From contig CAITDR010000566.1 of the NCBI GenBank assembly GCA_903891165.1, positions 21,519-85,518 on the forward strand: a stretch of 64,000 nucleotides of DNA, in the 5' to 3' direction. Shown here piece by piece: positions 46,086-54,061 of this stretch. Each line of letters opens with the position of its first letter. Positions within the stretch are counted from its first letter, which is position 1. The stretch is from an uncultured Pseudomonadota bacterium. Lineage in GTDB: Bacteria; Myxococcota_A; UBA796; SXON01. The notes beneath the pieces were generated by a model, which was given only the letters and a program-made list of their open reading frames with translations, had not been told where the DNA came from and searched no databases. The position numbers and the translations under genes are program-made.

Positions 46086-46459
46086 ACCGCTGGTTGCTGC
46101 TGCGGATTGTGCTGTTGAGTGCGGCGATGGTCTGGGCCATCTACAGCATCGGGGAGAGCCCGTCGGTAGATCTGCTGGCCGAGGTTCCCGTTCAGCTCTC
46201 TCCGCCCGCCGCGCGCCCTCCGGTTACGATGGGAAACATGGAGCAACTGACGACGGTTCTGGAGCGGCAGGCCTTGGCAGCAGCCGCGTGTGGGCGCCGG
46301 GGAACCCTTCAGCTCAATTTCGGAAAGGGCGGCTTAGAGGCAGCAACCTGGCTGGGCGATGACCTGGGCGATGCACGTGCCTGTGTGGAGCAGGCGCTCT
46401 GGGCCGGGAGCTGGCCAGGGCTTGAACATCCGCTGCAGCTGGACTGGCCGCTCCAGTAG
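46082..46459 (+). CDS. membrane-anchored small protein, unknown function
   Basis: N-terminal TM MNRWLLLRIVLLSAAMVWAIYSI; ATGA overlap with JAMM gene. Confidence 0.6.
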   Translation: MNRWLLLRIVLLSAAMVWAIYSIGESPSVDLLAEVPVQLSPPAARPPVTMGNMEQLTTVLERQALAAAACGRRGTLQLNFGKGGLEAATWLGDDLGDARACVEQALWAGSWPGLEHPLQLDWPLQ

Positions 46460-46493
46460 CCTCTCGGCCGGAGCTATTCCGCCGAAAGACGGC

Positions 46494-46525
46494 AAAAAAA
46501 TACCCGGCCGAAGCCGGGTACTTTG
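46494..46525. terminator. bidirectional intrinsic terminator
   Basis: AAAAAAATACCCGGC-CGAA-GCCGGGTACTTTGT between convergent genes. Confidence 0.8.
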
Positions 46526-46543
46526 TGTCTCCCGAAGGGAAGA

Positions 46544-46879
46544 CTAGAACAGACCGCCCATACGGCCGGCGATCGCGAAGGAGAAGAGCACCAGGGTCTC
46601 GGTGAAGACCAGGGCGATCATCATGGGGGTGAACAGGTTGCCGGCGGCGGCGGGGTTGCGGGCCATCCCTTCCAGGGCGGCCGAGGCGGTGCGGCCCTGA
46701 CCCAGACCACCACCGAGGGCGGCCAGACCGATGGTGAGGCCGGCGCCGACGCCCAGACCCCAGTTGGAGCCGGCGAGGCCGGTCGCCACGGCCGCTGCGG
46801 GATCAGCAGCGAGGGCCACACCGGTGGTGAGGGCGAAGAGGGCGGCAGTGCGGGTGACGTTAGAAAGAACCGTCTTCAT
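46544..46879 (-). CDS. atpE: ATP synthase F0 subunit c
   Basis: [58 protein letters not shown]. Confidence 0.92.
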   Translation of the reverse strand: MKTVLSNVTRTAALFALTTGVALAADPAAAVATGLAGSNWGLGVGAGLTIGLAALGGGLGQGRTASAALEGMARNPAAAGNLFTPMMIALVFTETLVLFSFAIAGRMGGLF

Positions 46880-46897
46880 GAGACCTCCGAGGATTGT

Positions 46898-47767
46898 TCA
46901 GTGATGACCGTCAGCTTCGTGATGTTCGCCATGAGGGACGGACATGCTGACGTAGATCGTGGAAAGCAGTGCGAACACAAAGGCCTGCATGAAACAGACC
47001 AGAAGACCAAGGAAGAAGAGCGGAATCGGCATGATGACCTGGCCGGCCACCCCCAGGAAACCCTCTCCGATGGTGCGGGCGATACTCTGGAGCAGATGGT
47101 CCACCGCCATGTTCACGGTGAGCCGGAAGGCCAGAGAGAGAGGCCGGATGCAGAGGGACAGAGTCTCCAGTGCAAAGAACACGGGGGCAAGTACCAGGAT
47201 CGGGCCGGCGAGGTGCTTGAAGTAGCCGACGGGGTCCCTGGACAGGCCAGCGTAGTTGAAGGTGAGGAAGCTCACCAGGCCCAGCGCGAGGTTGCTGGAC
47301 ATATTCCCCGTGGGAACTTCAAAGAAGGGGATGAAGGACATCAGGTTGGAGAACAGGATGTACGTGAAGAAGGATGCGATCAGTGGGAAGAAGTTCTTCG
47401 TTTCTTTGTCGCCGAGTACACCGTGCACCACGTTGTACATCCCTTCGGTGATCATCTCGCCCATCGTGCGGAAGCTCAGCCCTTCGTCCGGCAGGTATTT
47501 GTCGGTACCGGCACGCTGTTTGGCGCGCTCCAGGCCCATCCGGGCCAACACCGCAAAACCCAGGACCACGATGACCATAAACCAAGCGGCGGGAATGAAC
47601 TGCGCATCCCCCGGGTGGGCCAACCCCAGAGCCTGACCGATGCTGCTGTCCGCACCGAAGTTGGGGATCTGCTCCATCCACGAAAATCCGCCGCTGATTT
47701 GGGGGATTCCTTTGCCCACCGCAACCGCGCCCACCATTTTCAGAGCAGCAACCAGAATTGTGTTCAT
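46898..47767 (-). CDS. atpB: ATP synthase F0 subunit a
   Basis: IRPLSLAFRLTVNMAVDH with conserved Arg; FFPLIASFFTYILFSNLMSFIPFF. Confidence 0.92.
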   Translation of the reverse strand: MNTILVAALKMVGAVAVGKGIPQISGGFSWMEQIPNFGADSSIGQALGLAHPGDAQFIPAAWFMVIVVLGFAVLARMGLERAKQRAGTDKYLPDEGLSFRTMGEMITEGMYNVVHGVLGDKETKNFFPLIASFFTYILFSNLMSFIPFFEVPTGNMSSNLALGLVSFLTFNYAGLSRDPVGYFKHLAGPILVLAPVFFALETLSLCIRPLSLAFRLTVNMAVDHLLQSIARTIGEGFLGVAGQVIMPIPLFFLGLLVCFMQAFVFALLSTIYVSMSVPHGEHHEADGHH

Positions 47768-48159
47768 CGGATCTCCTCAGCCACAGGGGTCGGGCGCCAT
47801 TCCCGCACCGAAAGCAGGGTCCGGGCCAGCAGTCCTAAAAACAAGGAACCGTAGCCCACAAGCACCGGAAGCACCGGAAGCATCGACAGAAGCACATAGC
47901 AGAGCATCAGGACGGCCATGGTCTGGAGTCCCAGCCGACCCATCACCGAGCCGTCCCAGGCACCGTCCACCACCCACACCATGCCGCGTACGCTACCCAC
48001 CGCCAACAGCACCCCGGCGGCCACCCCAAAGCAGGTGAGCGGCTGACCCGAGAGGAAGGACAGACCTACCACCGCAGTTCCAGCCAAAGCAACATCACGA
48101 ACGATCACGGTCGGAGCCGGGATCTTCGGGTGGCTGGGCAGGATCGGGAGGGAGGACAT
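47764..48159 (-). CDS. ATP synthase subunit I-like small membrane protein
   Basis: Four hydrophobic segments, overlaps atpB, lies between AtpZ-like gene and atpB. Confidence 0.55.
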   Translation of the reverse strand: MSSLPILPSHPKIPAPTVIVRDVALAGTAVVGLSFLSGQPLTCFGVAAGVLLAVGSVRGMVWVVDGAWDGSVMGRLGLQTMAVLMLCYVLLSMLPVLPVLVGYGSLFLGLLARTLLSVREWRPTPVAEEIR

Positions 48160-48364
48160 CTGGACTGTTCCGAAGGGAGCGCAACAAGGACCATGTACCC
48201 AGCATCATCCCGCCGAAGGCGAGGACAAGGAGGAGGAGCGGCCCGGAGCCCAGCCACCGGTCCAGGAAGTAGCCGAGGACCATTCCGCCCAGCGTGAAGC
48301 CGCTGAACTGGGAGCCCAGAGCGATTGCCTGGCCCGCACGCCGTAGAAGCGCCGGTTCCACCAC
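48095..48364 (-). CDS. AtpZ/AtpI-like F0F1 ATPase accessory protein
   Basis: GSQFSGFTLGGMVLGYFLDRWLGSGPLLLLVLAFGGMMLGTWSLLR. Confidence 0.72.
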   Translation of the reverse strand: MVEPALLRRAGQAIALGSQFSGFTLGGMVLGYFLDRWLGSGPLLLLVLAFGGMMLGTWSLLRSLRNSPDVLPPDPAQPPEDPGSDRDRS

Positions 48365-48490
48365 CCTTCACCTCATCCCTTGCGGGTTCTGCTGGAAAGA
48401 AACGGAAGGGAGACCCTTCCGGGGGGCGCTGTCTAACGGATCCCCGTTGCCCTGGCAAGGTGTGTGGCGGAAAGCCGCTGGCTTTCCCGC

Positions 48491-49399
48491 TCAACCACCC
48501 GCGATTGCGGAGCTGGGCGCAAAGAAAAGAACCGCCACCGCCAGGAACAGGTAGATCAAGCAGGTGAGCAGAAGGGGACGGTCACGCAGCAGGGTCTCGT
48601 CCGGTGCACTGCCCTCTCCCTTCTGATCCATCAGGTAGATATAGCGGAAAACACCGTAGAGTACGCAGGGCAGGGTGAGCAGCAGCCAGGGACTTTTGGG
48701 CGATCCCAGCACCGTGTAGAGGGTGTAGCTGAGGATGGTCCCCGAGGTGGTGATCGCCTGGAATTCCTGGAGCATCGCCGGGCTGTACTGAGCCAGCGCT
48801 TTGCGTGTACCCGGTACCCTTCCCTCCAGAAGAGCCAGCTCTCCCCTCCGTTTATTAAATCCAAGGAACAATGCGAAGAAGGCGGTACACACCAGCAGCC
48901 AGGGACTGATCACCACTGAAATGGCCACGGCTCCCGCAACCGCCCGCCAGATATAGCAGGCTGCCAGAAACATCACGTCCAGGATCACGTAGTGCTTGAA
49001 GAAGGTTGAGTAGGAGATAGTGGTAACAAAATACAGGAGGGAGACCAGACAAAACAGAGGGCTGATCGCATAGGAAATGCCCAGCGCCGTCGTGATTGCG
49101 ATTCCCATCACCACCCATGCGCCTTGGCTGCCCAGATCTCCAGCCGCAAGGGGGCGGAAACGTTTGCTGGGATGCTTCCGGTCGGCTTCCACGTCCCGCA
49201 GATCATTGTAGATGTAGCCGGTAGAGGAGAGCAGGCAGAAGGCCCAGAAGGCCACAAAGGCCTGGCTCAGATGGGCAAGGTCACTCCACTGGGAACTGAA
49301 GATAAGCGCAGCAAAAAGGAGGACGTTTTTTATCCATTGCTTCGGCCGCATAGCGACGAAAATGGCACGGGGCAGGGAGCGACGCGGGGGGGCCTGCAC
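48491..49399 (-). CDS. UbiA-family prenyltransferase (decaprenyl-phosphate phosphoribosyltransferase-like)
   Basis: MRPKQWIKNVLLFAALIFS; STGYIYNDLRDVEADRKHPSKRFRPLAAG; LGFNKRRGELALLEG. Confidence 0.82.
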   Translation of the reverse strand: MQAPPRRSLPRAIFVAMRPKQWIKNVLLFAALIFSSQWSDLAHLSQAFVAFWAFCLLSSTGYIYNDLRDVEADRKHPSKRFRPLAAGDLGSQGAWVVMGIAITTALGISYAISPLFCLVSLLYFVTTISYSTFFKHYVILDVMFLAACYIWRAVAGAVAISVVISPWLLVCTAFFALFLGFNKRRGELALLEGRVPGTRKALAQYSPAMLQEFQAITTSGTILSYTLYTVLGSPKSPWLLLTLPCVLYGVFRYIYLMDQKGEGSAPDETLLRDRPLLLTCLIYLFLAVAVLFFAPSSAIAGG

Positions 49400-49408
49400 A
49401 AAAAACTC

Positions 49409-51034
49409 CTACTTCTTCGGCTGCAGCGCTACGGGGTTGAAGCTGATCACCCGCAGCTCGTTGTAGTTCAGGTTCACCTTGGCCTCAATCGGCGTCATTC
49501 CAGCGGGTTCAACCTTTAGAATGGTCTCTACTCCGGGGTTTACCGTGGTCTCTATCGGTGAGCTGCCGGTGAGCAGATTTCCATTTACATAAACCTGGGT
49601 GTTGGCGGGCACATGGATCTGGAGCACGGGCGCCCGCTGTACCAGGGTGGGATCCACCCGCTGCAGCCAAGTGGCCAGCACCGCACCACCCGCCAGACCC
49701 GAAACAAGCACCGTCGCCACCACCACAAGGTAGACAAAGTGGATGTAGGCAGGGGTCCGGTAGACCAGGCGGCTCTTGGGCTCTCCCCGCGGCATCGCCG
49801 GGGCCGCCGGAGCAGGAGGCAGCGCGGCAGGCTGGGCTGACGGCCGGATCACCGTCTGGATCTCTCCCCAGTCGGCGGCCCGTGGGGCCTGGCGGATCAG
49901 GGTGGCCTCATCCAGGCCGGTCGAGGGATCGGGCAGTGTCGTAAAGGCAGGCTGGTTCCCCGAGTTTTCGGGAGGCCGGGCTTCGTCCAGCTGCAGCTCT
50001 TCGGTATCCTTTTCTTTTTTCAGGTCCAGCTCGGGGAGCAGCTCCTTCAAAAAGCGGGCAAGCTGCCCGGCATTGGTCATAAAGCCAACGTCGTGGCAGA
50101 AACGATCCAGTGCCTCCTTGAACTGAGTCGCACTCTGGTAGCGGTGTTTGGGTTCCACCGCAAGCGAGGTGAGTACGATCTGGTCCAACATTGGCGGGAT
50201 ATCGCCATTTACCGAGCTGGGTAGGTTGAAGCTACCGCGGCGGACGGCTTCGATGGTGGCCAGCTCCGAGCCCTTTCGGAAGGGGTGGCGGTTGGTCAGC
50301 AGCTGGTACAGCACCACCCCCACCGAGAACAGGTCGGAGCGGGCATCCACGCCGCGTGCGCTGGCCTGCTCCGGGCTCATGTAGTCAAAACGGCCCTTGA
50401 TCACCCCCGATTGGGTCTGGAGGGCCTTTACCGATGCTTTGGCGATTCCAAAATCGGTAATCTTTACTTCGCCTTGCAGGCTTAAAAGGATGTTGGCGGG
50501 TGAAACATCGCGATGGACAATATTCAGGGGCACCGGCTCACCATCGCGCATGGCTTGGCGCGTATGGGCGTATTCCAGGCCTTTGAGCATCTCAATCACG
50601 ACGTAGATGCCCAAGGACACCGGAAGGGTGATGCCCCGCTCGGCGCAGCGGGTCAGAAGCTGACCCAGATCCCGACCGTTCACATACTCCATTGCGATGT
50701 AGTATTGCGAATCTACCTTTCCAAAATCCAGAATCTGCACGATGTTGGCATGGTTCAACAGGCCAGCCACCCGCGCTTCGTCGGAGAGCATATCCACAAA
50801 TTCGGGATTTTCCGTCAGGTGTGGCAGGATACGCTTGATTGCAAAAGACCGGTGGAAACCCCCGATTCCTTCAAGGCGCGCCTTGAATACCTCTGCCATG
50901 CCGCCGGACGCAATCCGTTCAAGAATCTGATATTTCCCGAATCGCTGGGCTTCGGCCACGCTCACCTGCCTGGGGGGAGGAACCTGAGGCTGTAACCAGT
51001 TGCCAGCCTCGGGAACAGTAACTCTGCATTCCAT
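49409..51034 (-). CDS. Ser/Thr protein kinase with TM and C-terminal PEGA-like domain
   Basis: ILERIASGGMAEVFKARLEG, VHRDVSPANILLSLQGEVKITDFGIAKA; TM YLVVVATVLVSGLAGGAVLATWL; VYVNGNLLTGSSPIETTVNPGVETILKVEPAG. Confidence 0.9.
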   Translation of the reverse strand: MECRVTVPEAGNWLQPQVPPPRQVSVAEAQRFGKYQILERIASGGMAEVFKARLEGIGGFHRSFAIKRILPHLTENPEFVDMLSDEARVAGLLNHANIVQILDFGKVDSQYYIAMEYVNGRDLGQLLTRCAERGITLPVSLGIYVVIEMLKGLEYAHTRQAMRDGEPVPLNIVHRDVSPANILLSLQGEVKITDFGIAKASVKALQTQSGVIKGRFDYMSPEQASARGVDARSDLFSVGVVLYQLLTNRHPFRKGSELATIEAVRRGSFNLPSSVNGDIPPMLDQIVLTSLAVEPKHRYQSATQFKEALDRFCHDVGFMTNAGQLARFLKELLPELDLKKEKDTEELQLDEARPPENSGNQPAFTTLPDPSTGLDEATLIRQAPRAADWGEIQTVIRPSAQPAALPPAPAAPAMPRGEPKSRLVYRTPAYIHFVYLVVVATVLVSGLAGGAVLATWLQRVDPTLVQRAPVLQIHVPANTQVYVNGNLLTGSSPIETTVNPGVETILKVEPAGMTPIEAKVNLNYNELRVISFNPVALQPKK

Positions 51035-51058
51035 GTTTAGAAAGCATGGTATTATCTA

Positions 51059-51064
51059 TATAAT
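51059..51064 (+). promoter_or_regulatory. candidate -10 TATAAT in AT-rich divergent intergenic island
   Basis: TATAAT in GGTATTATCTATATAATTGCAAATTT; AT-rich island between 51034 (-) and 51314 (+). Confidence 0.5.
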
Positions 51065-51162
51065 TGCAAATTTATCTCGGATGCGCTGCGGACGTGGTCC
51101 GAGAAGTGCGAAAAATTTTTCGCGCCCGTGGTTGCATTTTATTACCACTGGAGTAGATACCG

Positions 51163-51298
51163 GCCCGCTTCGGCGGGCTCCGTGGAGAACGTCCTACCGA
51201 CCCTGGTCCCGCGCCCGGAAGGCGCGTCCGATGGAATTCTGGAGAAATTTTCCCTGGAGGCATTCGCCTCCGCCGTCCCAGCGCCGGTTTTCACCGGC
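51163..51298 (+). other. array of four 6-bp hairpins in 5' leader of 51314..51910
   Basis: GCCCGC-TTCG-GCGGGC (51163-51178), CGCGCC-CGGAA-GGCGCG (51210-51226), GGAGGC-ATTC-GCCTCC (51256-51271), GCCGGT-TTTC-ACCGGC (51283-51298). Confidence 0.8.
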
Positions 51299-51313
51299 CT
51301 AAAGAGGTTCAAT

Positions 51314-51910
51314 ATGCTCGCTTCTCTCATTCTCGCCCTGGTTGCCTGCTCCCCCACCCCCGACGCCATCAAGTTCGAAGGCGATACCAACGTCAAGGTG
51401 GCCTCCACCGACGCGGTGCCCGTGCTCAAGGTGTCCGTGATGGACAAGGAGAAGAAGGCCATCACCCCCGCTCCCGAGCTCACCTGGACCGTGACCCCCG
51501 CTGACTGCGCCAAGCTCGCTGGCACCAACGTGCAGCCCGTCAAGGATGCAGGCTCCTGCACCGCCAAGGTCGAAGCCATGGTGAAGGGTACCCAGGTCAA
51601 GGGTTCCTATAACTTCACCGTCGCCATCCCCAACATGATCGAAGTTGCCGGCTACACCCCCGGTACCAAGATCGAAATGGGCAAGGATGCCGCCATGACC
51701 GCGACCGTGAAGGCCGATGCCGAAGTGGTTGCCGACGCCAAGGTGACCTGGACCACCTCTGCCGACACCGTCGCCAAGGTGGACGAGACCGGCAAGGTGA
51801 CCGGCGTTGCCGAAGGCAAGGCCACCATCACCGCCACCTCCGGCAAGGCCACCGCTTCCGTGGAAGTGGAAGTTGGGCCTGCGGGCGCCGTCGCGGCCGT
51901 CCCCCAGTGA
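51314..51910 (+). CDS. lipoprotein with BIG2-like Ig domain, strongly biased codons
   Basis: RBS-like AAGAGG then MLASLILALVACSPTP; AKVTWTTSADTVAKVDETGKVTGVAEGKATITATSGKATASVEVEV is BIG2-like. Confidence 0.82.
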   Translation: MLASLILALVACSPTPDAIKFEGDTNVKVASTDAVPVLKVSVMDKEKKAITPAPELTWTVTPADCAKLAGTNVQPVKDAGSCTAKVEAMVKGTQVKGSYNFTVAIPNMIEVAGYTPGTKIEMGKDAAMTATVKADAEVVADAKVTWTTSADTVAKVDETGKVTGVAEGKATITATSGKATASVEVEVGPAGAVAAVPQ

Positions 51911-51920
51911 GCTGGTGATT

Positions 51921-51950
51921 CGGGAGGCCTTCCTTCGGGGAGGCCTTCCG
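51921..51950 (+). other. 13-bp stem with UUCG tetraloop just before terminator
   Basis: CGGGAGGCCTTCC-TTCG-GGGAGGCCTTCCG. Confidence 0.75.
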
Positions 51951-51954
51951 GCTC

Positions 51955-51988
51955 AATAAAAAACCCGCCGAAAGGCGGGTTTTTTATT
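51955..51988. terminator. bidirectional intrinsic terminator
   Basis: AATAAAAAACCCGCC-GAAA-GGCGGGTTTTTTATT, perfect 15-bp stem between convergent genes. Confidence 0.93.
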
Positions 51989-52004
51989 GCCTATCGCCTA
52001 TGTA

Positions 52005-52766
52005 CTACTCAAAACGATAGCTGGCGTGCGGCGCGAAGACGTGGGTCTCCAGCCCCGCGTGCAGGAGGCGATCGCGGGTGGGGGTCACCAGCTCAATCGG
52101 CATGCCCAAGCGTTTGCGCTCGGTGTTCACCAACTCAGCAAGAAGGATCTTTTTAGGCTTGAACAAGGGCAACATGCGCACCACTGCATCCGCCTCGCCG
52201 TTGGGAACCCCGCAGATCACCCAGTCGGCACCACCGTAGGCTGCCACCGCGGCCTCCAGCCAGCTCTCGGGGGTCTCCCGGTGCAGGCTCAGATCCAGAT
52301 GCAGCATCCGCGATTGATCTTCAAAGGTCAAACAGGTGATCTGGGGATCTGCCGTCGGCAGGCGGCTACGACTGGCGAGCTGGCGCACCGCGGTGGCGGG
52401 CCCCATCCGCAGCAGATCGCCCACCGAGCTGGTGCTGCGCTGCGGGCTGTAGGGGGTAGCGACGATCTGCACGCCGTCCACCTCCTGGGGGGCGCTGCTG
52501 CCCTCGACGGTGCCAGCTTCGCGTAGCCAGGACAAAATGCCCTCAGAGGCGATCACCGTAGGTTTTACGCCTGCTTTGGCCGCCTCCCAGGTGCCCTTGA
52601 CCCGGTCGGCACCGGGGTTGGTCAGCACCACGATGTTGTCGGTGCTGGGGCGTTCGGTGGGATCGATCAGGATCCAGCGACCCTTTCGCTCGATCCGCAG
52701 CGAGGCATTGCCGTTGTGCAGGATGCGCAGCCGGTAGGGATAGTCGTAGTGAATCCGTTCTTTCAT
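52005..52766 (-). CDS. metallo-beta-lactamase-fold-like protein (degenerate motifs), tentative
   Basis: LRILHNGNASLRIERKGRWILIDPTERPSTDNIVVLTNPGADRV resembles the N-terminus of MBL-fold hydrolases but lacks HxHxDH. Confidence 0.45.
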   Translation of the reverse strand: MKERIHYDYPYRLRILHNGNASLRIERKGRWILIDPTERPSTDNIVVLTNPGADRVKGTWEAAKAGVKPTVIASEGILSWLREAGTVEGSSAPQEVDGVQIVATPYSPQRSTSSVGDLLRMGPATAVRQLASRSRLPTADPQITCLTFEDQSRMLHLDLSLHRETPESWLEAAVAAYGGADWVICGVPNGEADAVVRMLPLFKPKKILLAELVNTERKRLGMPIELVTPTRDRLLHAGLETHVFAPHASYRFE

Positions 52767-53947
52767 GTCAGTACCTCGGCGACAGCCGCCATCGCAAGCT
52801 CAATTTCTTCGTCGGTGATCACAAGGGGAGGAGCAAAGCGGATCACCTGTCCATGGGTGTCCTTACAAAGCACCCCGCGCTTCATCAGCTCCAGACAGTA
52901 GCCACGGGCGGGCCCGGCCTCTACAAACAGCTCCACCCCGATCAAAAGTCCCTTTCCACGAACTTCTTTCACCTTGGGGCTCTTCAGGGCTTCCAGCCGC
53001 TGCCGGAACAGGGCACCCCGCAACGCCGCCTGCTCCGCAAGTCCCTCCTCCTCCAGCACCTGCAAGGCGGCCAGGCCCACCGCGGCCGCCAGCGGGTTGC
53101 CACCGAAGGTGGAGCCGTGGTCACCGGGCGTGAACATGGCCATCAGTGCATCGTCCGCACAGAAAGCACTCACCGGGTACAGCCCGCCGCCCAGCGCCTT
53201 GCCTACGGCGATGCAGTCGGGGCGAATATCCTCGTGCTGGAAAGCCCACATTTTTCCGGTGCGCCCCAGACCGGTCTGGATCTCGTCCAGAAAGAGCAAC
53301 ACGTTGTGCCGGTCGCAGATCTGGCGTAGCGCACGCAGGTAGCCGACCGGAGGCTCCACAACCCCAGCTTCGCCCTGGATCGGCTCCACATGCACGGCCA
53401 CCGTGTTTGGGGTGATCGCGGCCTCGATGGCGGCGGCATCACCGTAGGGTACCACCACAAAACCGGGGGTGAAGGGGCCAAAACCGTCGCGGTACTGGGT
53501 CTCGGTGGAGTAGGAGATGATGGTGATGGTGCGGCCGTGGAAGTTATCGGTCACCACGATAATCTCAGCTTTATCCTTTGGAACTCCCTTGACCTTGTAG
53601 CCCCACTTCCGAACGGCCTTCAGCCCCGTTTCTACGGCTTCCGCGCCCGAATTCATGGGAAGCGCGCGCGAAAAACCGCTTATTTCCGACAGTTTCTGAA
53701 GGAAGGGGCCGAGCTGGTCGTTGTGGAAGGCCCGCGAGGTCAGCGTTACCCGATCCAGCTGCGCCTTCATGGCCTCCACTATCTTCGGATGGCGATGACC
53801 ATGGTTCAAGGCGGAATAGCTGGAGAGCATATCCAGGTAGCGGCGCCCGTGGTCGTCCCAGACCCAGACCCCTTCCCCCCGCACCAGCGTCACCGGCAGG
53901 GGATGGTAGTTGTGGGCGCCAAAACGTTCGACCTGTTCCACGGACAT
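52763..53947 (-). CDS. rocD: ornithine--oxo-acid aminotransferase
   Basis: GAHNYHPLPVTLVRGEGVWVWDDHGRRYLDMLSSYSALNHGHRHPKI; MNSGAEAVETGLKAVRKWGY; LDEIQTGLGRTGKMWAFQHEDIRPD. Confidence 0.92.
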   Translation of the reverse strand: MSVEQVERFGAHNYHPLPVTLVRGEGVWVWDDHGRRYLDMLSSYSALNHGHRHPKIVEAMKAQLDRVTLTSRAFHNDQLGPFLQKLSEISGFSRALPMNSGAEAVETGLKAVRKWGYKVKGVPKDKAEIIVVTDNFHGRTITIISYSTETQYRDGFGPFTPGFVVVPYGDAAAIEAAITPNTVAVHVEPIQGEAGVVEPPVGYLRALRQICDRHNVLLFLDEIQTGLGRTGKMWAFQHEDIRPDCIAVGKALGGGLYPVSAFCADDALMAMFTPGDHGSTFGGNPLAAAVGLAALQVLEEEGLAEQAALRGALFRQRLEALKSPKVKEVRGKGLLIGVELFVEAGPARGYCLELMKRGVLCKDTHGQVIRFAPPLVITDEEIELAMAAVAEVLT

Positions 53948-54061
53948 GAAAAACCCCCATAGAGGACTAACCCGTCCATCCGCACCCCGAAGGAAGGCTT
54001 TTGCAGCCGGTGGGCAGGCTCACGCCTGGAGCGTCGGCCCGCGGAGTGCTACCATGCGGCC

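Noticed and set aside
46523-47854. 443-aa + ORF across atpE/atpB
   Set aside because: Antisense of strongly conserved ATP synthase genes.
51128-51313. In-frame upstream extension of the BIG2 lipoprotein ORF as coding
   Set aside because: Would bury the lipobox signal (MLASLILALVAC) internally; hairpin array plus RBS-like AAGAGG support a start at 51314.
52005-52766. Confident assignment as active metallo-beta-lactamase
   Set aside because: Overall N-terminal resemblance only; canonical HxHxDH is absent, so it is kept as tentative.
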